Of a stretch of DNA of 7,185 nt, positions 1 to 5,114 are shown in pieces. The notes beneath the pieces are model-generated. The model saw nothing but the letters and a program-made list of their open reading frames with translations. It had not been told where the DNA came from and did no database searches. The stretch's first letter is position 1; each line of letters starts with the position of its first letter. Origin of the DNA: Thermodesulfobacteriaceae bacterium (lineage in GTDB: Bacteria; Desulfobacterota; Thermodesulfobacteria; Thermodesulfobacteriales; Thermodesulfobacteriaceae); contig WGAR01000034.1 of NCBI GenBank assembly GCA_015494725.1, positions 1 to 7,185 on the forward strand, in the 5' to 3' direction. The translations under genes were made by a program, and so were the position numbers.

Positions 1-119
1 AGGATCAGGTGGCGCAGGAGGAGTTCACGCCCGGCCACCCGGAGAAGACCCTTGGGATAGCCCGTGCGGTGAAGACCCATGCGCGTGCCTTTCCCCGCAG
101 CAAGGATCACCGCCTGCAC
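1..119 (-). CDS. Nucleotidyltransferase (NTP_transferase / MobA-like), N-terminal part only
   Basis: This is a partial gene that begins with GTG at 119 and runs off the left edge; only about 39 codons are visible. The translation starts (M/V)QAVILAAGKGTRMG, the glycine-rich nucleotide-binding signature of sugar-phosphate and related nucleotidyltransferases. It continues with PKGLLRVAGRELL, where the PK-x-L lysine is the usual second motif. A consensus ribosome site GGAGG (127-131) lies 7 nt upstream of the GTG, which supports the start. These enzymes transfer an NMP from an NTP to a phosphorylated acceptor and release pyrophosphate. The spacing and the LxRVAGREL stretch resemble inositol-1-phosphate cytidylyltransferases of thermophiles, but glucose-1-phosphate or MobA-type enzymes are equally possible from so short a piece. 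It is divergent from the ATP-grasp gene with only 35 bp between them. Confidence 0.8.
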   Translation of the reverse strand, partial: MQAVILAAGKGTRMGLHRTGYPKGLLRVAGRELLLRHLI

Positions 120-126
120 GGGAAAA

Positions 127-131
127 CCTCC
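127..131 (-). promoter_or_regulatory. Ribosome binding site of the nucleotidyltransferase gene
   Basis: The minus strand reads GGAGG seven nucleotides before the GTG at 119. It decides the start of the truncated left-edge gene, which has no ATG nearby. Confidence 0.7.
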
Positions 132-154
132 TTTTTCGGAGTACACTTAAAGAC

Positions 155-970
155 ATGGGCACAAAGACGGTTTCTTTCAACCCCTGGGTGGAAGGAGACC
201 TCAACTTCTTTCAGTTCACCGGGCTTACCCCGGAGGTCCTTTCGGCTCTAGAAGCGGCGGAGGCGGTGATCCTCCCCCAGACCGTGTCCCCGGAGTTTTA
301 CTTTTTTGTCCGGAGGCTCGGGAAACGCGTGTTCCCCGACTACGACCTGCGGTTTTCCTTCCCGGGAAAGATCGGGCAGATCCTCCTCTTTCGGGCCCTT
401 TCGCTTCCCCATCCCGAGACCCTTTGTGTGCCGCGGATCTGTGCCTTCGGGCCGCATCCCGGGGCCGCGGAGATCCGTCTCCCGGAGCCCCCCTTCGTGG
501 TCAAGGGAAACCACGGTCATGAGGGCCGCGAAATCTTCTTGGTGGAAAGCCCTTCGGACTGGGAGGAGGCCCTTTCGCGTCTTAAGGCCTGGGAGGCCTC
601 GGGCCGCTTCGGATTCCTCATCCAGGAATATCTCCCCTGGGACTACGACCTGCGGGTGGTGGTCATCGGAAAGAGACGCCTTTGCTTCTGGCGAAGGGGC
701 CGTTTCCGGAAGAATCTGGTCCAGGAGGGGGAAGCGGCGGAGTGTCCGGACGCAGAACTTGAGGCCCGGGCCCTTTCCGTGGTGGAGAGGCTCTGTGCGG
801 CCTCGGGGCTAAACCTCATGGCTGTGGATCTTCTCTTCCGGCCCGAGACCGGGGAGGTCTTTTTAAACGAGATAAACTTCGTCTTCGGCCTGAGGCTTAT
901 CGGGGGCGAGGAGCGTTTCCGGGCCTATCTTTCCGAGGCCGTGGCGGAGTTCCTTAAGGCAAACTCGTAG
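155..970 (+). CDS. RimK-like ATP-grasp ligase, substrate unknown
   Basis: A 271-residue protein with the ATP-grasp fold, which joins a carboxylate (through an acyl-phosphate) to an amine or thiol. Visible elements are: a helix-rich pre-ATP-grasp segment (about 60-90); the glycine-rich strand-loop PFVVKGNHGHEGREIFLV (113-130); the adenine-contacting QEYL with DYDLRVVVIG (157-172); and the metal-binding residues Asp215 (in LMAVDLLF) and Glu239/Asn241 (in FLNEINFVFG). The last motif departs from the N-x-S-P-G ending usual in RimK and glutathione-synthetase relatives: the serine-proline is missing. The ATG at 155 has only a distant GGAG (138-141, 13 nt away), and no better in-frame start is seen. 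The gene is short on space at both ends: 35 bp from a divergent gene, and its last 46 nt overlap the convergent korC. A RimK-type amino-acid ligase is the best guess; the true substrate cannot be read from the sequence. Confidence 0.8.
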   Translation: MGTKTVSFNPWVEGDLNFFQFTGLTPEVLSALEAAEAVILPQTVSPEFYFFVRRLGKRVFPDYDLRFSFPGKIGQILLFRALSLPHPETLCVPRICAFGPHPGAAEIRLPEPPFVVKGNHGHEGREIFLVESPSDWEEALSRLKAWEASGRFGFLIQEYLPWDYDLRVVVIGKRRLCFWRRGRFRKNLVQEGEAAECPDAELEARALSVVERLCAASGLNLMAVDLLFRPETGEVFLNEINFVFGLRLIGGEERFRAYLSEAVAEFLKANS

Positions 971-1509
971 CCCCGGTTAAAGACCCTGCGGTTGGGCTCA
1001 AGGAGGTGGCGGCGGTGTTCCGGAAGGAGGCTTTGAAGACCGGAAAGCACCTTCTCCGGGGGGACCACCCGGGTTGCGGCCACCAGGGCCCCGAGAGCGG
1101 CCATGTTGGCTAACCCCGGCGCCCCTTCCTCCTCGGCCAGATCATCGGCCGGAAGGAAGAGGAAGCGGCGTCCGGGGAATTCCGCCGCGCGCTCCCTGGG
1201 AACCAGGTTCTCGTTCACCACCGCAAGCCCCCGGGGCTTTAGCCGCGGAACGAACTTCTCAAAGGAGGGAAGGTTCATGATCACCAGGGCCCGGGGACGG
1301 GTGACCACCGGGGAGGCGATCTCCCGGTCGGAGAGCACCACCGTGCAGTTACAGGTCCCCCCGCGCATCTCCGGCCCATAGACCGGAAGGAAGGTAACGC
1401 GCAGTCCGGCCTCCATCCCGGCCTGGGCCAGCAGATTTCCGGCAAAAAGGATCCCCTGCCCGCCGAAACCGGCCAAAATGACCTCAAACTTCACGGGCCG
1501 TCTCTCCAT
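925..1509 (-). CDS. korC: 2-oxoacid:ferredoxin oxidoreductase, gamma subunit
   Basis: A 194-residue subunit of the KorABCD/VorABCD-type enzyme, which interconverts a 2-oxoacid plus CoA with acyl-CoA, CO2 and reduced ferredoxin in the cytoplasm. The gamma family is recognised by GFGGQG (14-19) and YGPEMRGGTCNC (44-55), and the length is normal. It is the last gene of the operon. Two starts are possible. The ATG at 1509 has AGGAG 10 nt upstream. An in-frame GTG at 1494 has GGAG 9 nt upstream and would give an N-terminus M-KFEVILAGFGGQG, which fits the domain more tightly. The upstream reading frame is closed by a TAG at 1531-1533. The gene runs 46 nt into the 3' end of the convergent ATP-grasp gene, so the C-terminal residues ALRNSATASER are encoded opposite that gene. 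The 2-oxoacid specificity is not readable from this subunit. Confidence 0.9.
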   Translation of the reverse strand: MERRPVKFEVILAGFGGQGILFAGNLLAQAGMEAGLRVTFLPVYGPEMRGGTCNCTVVLSDREIASPVVTRPRALVIMNLPSFEKFVPRLKPRGLAVVNENLVPRERAAEFPGRRFLFLPADDLAEEEGAPGLANMAALGALVAATRVVPPEKVLSGLQSLLPEHRRHLLEPNRRVFNRGYEFALRNSATASER

Positions 1510-1555
1510 CCAGGTATCTCTCCTTCCATGCTACCATACTTCCCTCTTTCGAAGC
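1510..1555 (-). other. korB-korC spacer
   Basis: This 46-nt gap is the only real space between genes of the minus-strand operon. It is less GC-rich than its surroundings and contains the korC ribosome site (GGAAGGAGAG on the minus strand, about 1518-1527). I see no convincing stem-loop or promoter in it. Confidence 0.4.
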
Positions 1556-2305
1556 TCAGGTAAGGTCCCGGAAGACCCCCAGGGGGAAGGTCTCGGTGAG
1601 TTCGTCCACCTTGCGGGCCGCGGAGACCGGGTCAAGCTTCCAGTTCACCGGACAGGCGGAAAGAAACTCCACATAACCGAAGCCCCGCTCCTCAAGCTGG
1701 GCCAGGAAGGCCCTGCGCAGGGCCTCTCTGGCCTCAAGTACCCTCTTGGGGGTGTTCACCGCCACCCGGGCGCAGAAGGCCACCCCGGGAAACTGAGCCA
1801 GGATCTCGGCCACCTTGAGGGGATAACCGTAAACCCGGGGATCGCGACCCTCGGGGGTGGTGGTGGTGCGCTGGCCGGGAAGAGTGGTGGGGGAGAGCTG
1901 CCCCCCGGTCATACCATAGACGGTGTTATTGATCATGATGGCGGTAATGCGTTCGCCCCGGGCCGCGGCGTGAAGGCTTTCCGTAAGGCCGATGGCCGCA
2001 AAGTCCCCGTCGCCCTGGTAGGTAAAGACCGCAAGCTCCGGCCGGGCCCGTTTGGCCCCGGTGGCCGCAGCGCAGGCCCTTCCGTGCGGGGCCTCGCAGA
2101 TGTCCACGTCGTAGTAATAGTAAAGGAAACAGGCGCAGCCGATGGAGGCCACCCCGTAGGCCCGTTCCCGGATCCCCAGCTCGTCGATCACCTCGGCAAG
2201 GAGCCGATGGGCGATCCCGTGATGGCACCCCGGACAGTAGTGAAAGGGGCGCTCGGTAAGGGATCGGGGAAAGGTGAAAGGGGGTTTTACCTTTTTCGGA
2301 GACAC
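1556..2305 (-). CDS. korB: 2-oxoacid:ferredoxin oxidoreductase, beta (thiamine pyrophosphate) subunit
   Basis: The catalytic TPP-binding subunit, 249 residues with the start chosen here. Motifs, numbered from the GTG at 2305, are: CPGC (24-27), the first ligand pair of the [4Fe-4S] centre, with further Cys at 57, 59, 70 and near the C-terminus (SACPVNW); LYYYYDVD (61-68); APHGRA (72-77); the TPP/Mg site GDGD (98-101) with AIG; and NN (126-127) followed by YGMTGGQ (130-136). A longer frame is open back to an ATG at 2389, but its extra 28 residues lie wholly inside korA and look unlike the family. The GTG at 2305 has GGAGG (2314-2318) 8 nt upstream. The gene therefore overlaps the korA end by 19 nt, which implies coupled translation of the two core subunits. 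The motifs fit 2-oxoglutarate or branched-chain oxoacid enzymes better than pyruvate enzymes; the exact substrate is inferred. Confidence 0.92.
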   Translation of the reverse strand: MSPKKVKPPFTFPRSLTERPFHYCPGCHHGIAHRLLAEVIDELGIRERAYGVASIGCACFLYYYYDVDICEAPHGRACAAATGAKRARPELAVFTYQGDGDFAAIGLTESLHAAARGERITAIMINNTVYGMTGGQLSPTTLPGQRTTTTPEGRDPRVYGYPLKVAEILAQFPGVAFCARVAVNTPKRVLEAREALRRAFLAQLEERGFGYVEFLSACPVNWKLDPVSAARKVDELTETFPLGVFRDLT

Positions 2306-3336
2306 CGCCTGATCCTCCGGTAGATGTCTTCCGGGGCGGGAAGGTCGCTCGGGGGAAGGGCAAAGCTTTCCACCTCCGCCCTTCCGCACACGGAAAGTTT
2401 CACATCCTCTACCATCTGCCCGCAGTTAAGCTCCACCACTAAGAACCTTACCCCTCGCAGGGAGAGTTCGCGGAAGGGCTTTTCCGGAAAGGGAAAGAGG
2501 GTTATGGGCCGCACAAAGGCCACGGGATAGCCCTTCTTGCGGGCCATCTCCACGGCCTCCTTCACGATCCGGGAAAGGGACCCGAAGGCACAGACCGCAA
2601 GCTCGGCCCCCTCTGCGTAGAGGACCTCGGCCCGGGCCTCGCGCCGCATGGCCCGGTATTTCTTCTGGAGAAGCTCGTTTCGGGCCCGAAGCTCCCCGGG
2701 CCCGAGAAAGAGGCTTTTTAAGACCCGGGCCGGACGCCCCCGGGCCCCGGTAAGCGCCCAGTCCTTGGGATATTCCCGCACCCGGAGCCGGCGCGGAAGA
2801 AGGGGTTCCTTCATCTGGCCGAGAAGGGCGTCGGTGAGAATCATGGCCGGCTGCCGGTATTTTTCGGAAAGCTCAAAGGCCTTCGCCGTAAGCTCGTAGG
2901 CCTCCTGAACGCTTGCCGGGGAGAGGACCAGGAAGTGATAGTCGCCGTGTCCGGCCCCGCGGGTGGCCTGGAAGTAGTCCCCCTGGGAGGCCTCGATCCC
3001 TCCGAGCCCCGGGCCTCCGCGGGAGACATTCACCACCACCGCCGGGAGCTCAAGGGCCGCAAGATAGGAGAAGGTCTCGGCCATAAGGGAGATGCCCGGG
3101 CTTGAGGAGGAGGTCATGGCCCGCACCCCGGTGGAGACCGCCCCGAGGAGCATGTTCACCGCGGCAAGCTCGCTTTCGGCCTGAAGGAAGACCCCGCCCC
3201 GTTTGGGAAGCTCCCGGGCCATGAGTTCCGGGATCTCGTTCTGCGGGGTGATGGGATACCCGAAATAACACCGGCAGCCCGCCTCAAGCGCCCCCAGGGC
3301 AATGGCCTCCGAGCCCTTGACCAGAACGGGTTTCAC
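2287..3336 (-). CDS. korA: 2-oxoacid:ferredoxin oxidoreductase, alpha subunit
   Basis: A 349-residue alpha subunit carrying the pyrimidine-binding (PYR) domain that pairs with KorB to hold TPP. It opens with KGSEAIALGALEAG (7-20) and FGYPITPQNEIPE, then QAESELAAVNMLLGAVSTG and MTSSSSPGISLMAE, all hallmark segments of this family. The C-terminal third is the transketolase-C-like domain (from about 245: AELAVCAFGSLSRIVKEAVE, then VAFVRPITLFPFPEKPFREL). The start is GTG at 3336, immediately after the korD stop (TAG|GTG), with GGAGG 8 nt upstream inside korD. The length is typical of the short alpha subunits of the four-subunit enzymes (no fused gamma domain). Assignment to the family is firm. 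The choice between 2-oxoglutarate (Kor) and branched-chain oxoacids (Vor) needs a phylogeny. Confidence 0.93.
   Translation of the reverse strand: MKPVLVKGSEAIALGALEAGCRCYFGYPITPQNEIPELMARELPKRGGVFLQAESELAAVNMLLGAVSTGVRAMTSSSSPGISLMAETFSYLAALELPAVVVNVSRGGPGLGGIEASQGDYFQATRGAGHGDYHFLVLSPASVQEAYELTAKAFELSEKYRQPAMILTDALLGQMKEPLLPRRLRVREYPKDWALTGARGRPARVLKSLFLGPGELRARNELLQKKYRAMRREARAEVLYAEGAELAVCAFGSLSRIVKEAVEMARKKGYPVAFVRPITLFPFPEKPFRELSLRGVRFLVVELNCGQMVEDVKLSVCGRAEVESFALPPSDLPAPEDIYRRIRRCLRKR
2314..2318 (-). promoter_or_regulatory. Ribosome binding site that fixes the korB start
   Basis: GGAGG on the minus strand, 8 nt before the GTG at 2305 and inside the 3' end of korA. It supports the 249-residue KorB over a 277-residue version starting at 2389. 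Confidence 0.7.
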
Positions 3337-3546
3337 CTAAACCACCTCCAGGACCACATCCGGACACATAAGATAACACACCCCGCAGCCGGTGCATTTT
3401 TCGGGCTCCGTGACCTCCACCACCCGGTAGCCCTGACGGTTGCGGCGCACCCCCACGGAAAGGATCTTCCGGGGACAGAAGTGCACACAAAGCCCGCAGC
3501 CCTTGCATCTTTCGGGAAAGGAGACCCGGACCCGAAAACGTGCCAT
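3337..3546 (-). CDS. korD: 2-oxoacid:ferredoxin oxidoreductase, delta subunit (2x[4Fe-4S] ferredoxin)
   Basis: A 69-residue ferredoxin-like subunit with two complete four-cysteine motifs. They are C14-x2-C17-x2-C20-x3-C24-P and C51-x2-C54-x2-C57-x3-C61-P, so two [4Fe-4S] clusters are expected. It carries electrons between the TPP/Fe-S centre of KorB and external ferredoxin. The small size and its place directly before korA match the known D-A-B-C gene order of this enzyme class. The ATG at 3546 abuts the fabD stop (TAG|ATG), with a GGAG-type ribosome site 8 nt upstream inside fabD. The stop in turn abuts the korA GTG. The N-terminal strand (ARFRVRVSF) is basic. A free-standing ferredoxin is unlikely given the position. 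Confidence 0.93.
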   Translation of the reverse strand: MARFRVRVSFPERCKGCGLCVHFCPRKILSVGVRRNRQGYRVVEVTEPEKCTGCGVCYLMCPDVVLEVV

Positions 3547-4479
3547 CTAATCCTCTCCCATCTCCCGAAAAAGGGCCTCGATCTCTCCCGGGGTTTCAGC
3601 CTGTAGGACACGAAATTCCTTTCCGGAAAGGATACGCTTAATGAGCCCGGAAAGGACCCGCTTGGGCCCCGCCTCAAGGAAGGTGCGGACGCCGGCCGCA
3701 TACATGGCCTCAACGCTTTCCACCCAGCGCACCGGGGAGAGCATCTGGCGCGAAAGGGCCTCGCGAATACGCTCAGGATCGGTCTCCGGGGTGGCGGTAA
3801 CATTGAGGACCACCGGAATTCGGGCCGGAGAAAACGGGGTTTCTCTTAAGGCTTCGGCAAACCTTTGCGCGGCTTTTTCCATGAGCGGGGAGTGAAAGGC
3901 CCCGGAGACGGGAAGCTTTACCACTCGCTTGGCTCCTGCGGCTTTGGCCTCCTCTGCGGCCTTTGCCGCGGCCTCCTCCTCGCCGCTGATCACGCTCTGT
4001 TCCGGAGAATTGTGGTTGGCCAGATACACCCGGCCCGAAACCCGGGAAAGGATTTCGGTCAGGCTCTCCCGCGAAAGACCGATCACCGCGTACATGGCCC
4101 CCGGGGCCTCCTCCCCGGCCCGGGACATGAGTTCCCCGCGAAGTTTCGTAAGCCGGAAGGTATCCTCAAGAGACAGAACCCCTGCCGCACACAGGGCGCT
4201 GAACTCCCCCAGGCTGTGTCCGGCGAAAAAGGCCGGCCGAAGGCCCCGGGCGGAAAGCACCCGCCACACGGAAAGGTTCACCGCGGTAAGGGCCGGCTGG
4301 AGCCGCGAGGTCTCGGTAAGCTCTTTCTCGGGGCCTTCGAAGCAGAGCCGGCGCAGGGGAAGACCGGTAAGGTCTTCGGCAAGCTCAAACACCTCCCGGG
4401 CCTCGGGGAAGGCCTCATAAAGGGCCTTCCCCATTCCCACATACTGCGACCCCTGCCCGGGGAAAACCGCCGCGATCAC
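3547..4479 (-). CDS. fabD: Malonyl-CoA:ACP transacylase
   Basis: A 310-residue protein, close to the usual FabD length. It moves the malonyl group from CoA to acyl carrier protein to feed type II fatty acid synthesis. The evidence is: FPGQGSQYVGMG (6-17); the nucleophile elbow GHSLGE with Ser89; the carboxylate-binding Arg114 (TKLRGELM); the oxyanion-hole Gln161 (NSPEQSVISG); the catalytic His206 (GAFHSPLM); and RQMLSPVRW plus LEAGPKRVLSGL near the C-terminus. All key residues are present, so it should be active. It starts with GTG at 4479, directly after the TAA of the upstream gcvH-like gene. The ribosome site GGAGG (4485-4489) is supplied by the acidic tail codons of that gene. No other fab genes (fabH, fabG, acpP) lie beside it; instead it sits between a GcvH homologue and a ferredoxin oxidoreductase, an unusual placement. 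Confidence 0.95.
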   Translation of the reverse strand: MIAAVFPGQGSQYVGMGKALYEAFPEAREVFELAEDLTGLPLRRLCFEGPEKELTETSRLQPALTAVNLSVWRVLSARGLRPAFFAGHSLGEFSALCAAGVLSLEDTFRLTKLRGELMSRAGEEAPGAMYAVIGLSRESLTEILSRVSGRVYLANHNSPEQSVISGEEEAAAKAAEEAKAAGAKRVVKLPVSGAFHSPLMEKAAQRFAEALRETPFSPARIPVVLNVTATPETDPERIREALSRQMLSPVRWVESVEAMYAAGVRTFLEAGPKRVLSGLIKRILSGKEFRVLQAETPGEIEALFREMGED

Positions 4480-4926
4480 TTATTCCTCCTCCTCTTCCTC
4501 GAATTCAAGGCCCTCTTCCTCCTCGAAAAGTTCCTCTTCGGCTTCTTCCTCCAGATAATCCTCGTACTCATCGGCACTCATGAGTTCCTCCAGTTCATCC
4601 GGATCCAGGAGTTTAACCCGGAGAAGCCAGCCGTCACCGTAGGGATCCTCCTCCACCAGCGCCGGATCACCCAGCACCTCCTCGTTTACGGCGGTAACCT
4701 CCCCGGAAACCGGGGCCACCAGTTCCTCCACCCCCCGGGAGGTCTCCACACTGCCGAAGACCTCGCCCTTTTCGATCTCCTCACCCTCTTCGGGTAGTTC
4801 CAGGTCCACCACCTCTCCGTAACGCCGACAGGCGAATTCGGAAAGACCGAGCAGAGCCTTGGCGCCCCGCTCCTTTTTCACCCAGAGATGCTCCTCGGAA
4901 TAAAGCCGATCCTCGGGAAAGGCCAT
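4480..4926 (-). CDS. gcvH: GcvH-like protein lacking the lipoyl lysine, with acidic C-terminal tail
   Basis: A 148-residue homologue of glycine-cleavage H protein. The family is shown by an N-terminal SEEHLWVKKE (10-19), LGLSEFACRRYGEVVDLELPEEGEEIEKGE with VFGSVE following (26-61), VAPVSGEVTAVNEEV (70-84), DPYGDGWLLRVKL (94-106) and MSADEYEDYL (116-125). In active H proteins the loop reads ESVKAxSD-x2-APVSG and the Lys carries lipoate. Here the ungapped equivalent is ETSRGVEELVAPVSG, placing Arg64 (codon CGG, 4735-4737) at the lysine. The family normally ends near residue 125-130. This protein adds a Glu-rich tail: 25 of residues 109-148 are Asp or Glu, none is Lys or Arg, and it ends in six Glu. 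The ATG at 4926 has GGAGG 6 nt upstream. It is the first gene of the fabD-kor operon. It should not shuttle aminomethyl groups; a structural or regulatory role is inferred. Confidence 0.88.
   Translation of the reverse strand: MAFPEDRLYSEEHLWVKKERGAKALLGLSEFACRRYGEVVDLELPEEGEEIEKGEVFGSVETSRGVEELVAPVSGEVTAVNEEVLGDPALVEEDPYGDGWLLRVKLLDPDELEELMSADEYEDYLEEEAEEELFEEEEGLEFEEEEEE
4485..4489 (-). promoter_or_regulatory. fabD ribosome binding site inside the Glu-tail codons
   Basis: The last codons of the gcvH-like gene (GAG/GAA repeats) create overlapping Shine-Dalgarno-like sequences. The nearest GGAGG lies 5 nt before the fabD GTG at 4479. Protein tail and translation signal therefore share the same bases. 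Confidence 0.6.
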
Positions 4927-4956
4927 ATACCACCTCCACTAGAATTTATCTTCACC

Positions 4957-4985
4957 GAATTAGCCGAAAAGATGGGCTTTGACAA
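4957..4985 (-). promoter_or_regulatory. Possible promoter of the gcvH-like/fabD/kor operon
   Basis: On the minus strand, TTGTCA (4985-4980) is followed after 17 nt by TAATTC (4962-4957). The -35 box is good but the -10 box is poor (2 of 6 to consensus). Its -35 would overlap that of the plus-strand promoter, so the two operons could share a control point. This is weak evidence; the true -10 may be elsewhere in 4930-4980. Confidence 0.2.
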
Positions 4986-5007
4986 GAGGTCCCAAAAGGC
5001 TTATGGT
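4979..5007 (+). promoter_or_regulatory. Sigma70-like promoter for the yeeE-pyrK-pyrD operon
   Basis: A perfect TTGACA (4979-4984), a 17-nt spacer and TATGGT (5002-5007, 4 of 6 to consensus) lie in the AT-richer 188-bp divergent intergenic region. Transcription would begin near 5014 and leave a leader of about 100 nt before the ATG at 5115. A second TTGACT at 5008-5013 has no matching -10 box. Confidence 0.45.
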
Positions 5008-5058
5008 TTGACTTGAAAGATTCAGGTTGGGCTCGAAAAATGAAGATCGTGATACAAA

Positions 5059-5077
5059 CCACCCTGTGGAAGGGTGG
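5059..5077 (+). repeat. Perfect inverted repeat (7-bp stem) in the operon leader
   Basis: CCACCCT (5059-5065), a 5-nt loop GTGGA and AGGGTGG (5071-5077) form a fully paired GC-rich stem in the leader of the yeeE operon, about 37 nt before the ATG. It has no U-tract on the plus strand and only a short TTT on the minus strand, so it does not look like a terminator. It could be a repressor operator or an mRNA leader structure. The regulator is unknown. Confidence 0.45.
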
Positions 5078-5114
5078 AAAGAAGAGATCCAATAAGGTGT
5101 AAGGAGGTGGAGGT

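Noticed and set aside
9..251. Plus-strand open frame at the left end
   Set aside because: It covers the start of the minus-strand nucleotidyltransferase and the ATP-grasp start, both better supported by motifs.
130..2301. Repeated 12-mer CCTTTTTCGGAG at 130-141 and 2290-2301
   Set aside because: One or two shared 12-mers are expected by chance in 7 kb, and the two sites have unrelated contexts.
1478..2323. Long plus-strand open frame opposite korB
   Set aside because: It lies antisense to a well-supported gene in high-GC DNA, where such frames are common. The protein is Gly/Pro-rich without family motifs.
4600..4740. Frameshift as the cause of the missing lipoyl lysine
   Set aside because: The reading frame is intact, with family motifs on both sides (GSVE before, VAPVSG after) and no gap needed in the alignment.
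3865..4797. 310-residue plus-strand open frame opposite fabD and the gcvH-like gene
   Set aside because: It spans two real minus-strand genes and their junction, with no recognisable domain and no ribosome site.
5059..5077. Stem-loop as a Rho-independent terminator
   Set aside because: There is no U-tract after the stem on the plus strand, only a short one on the minus strand, and no gene ends here on either strand.
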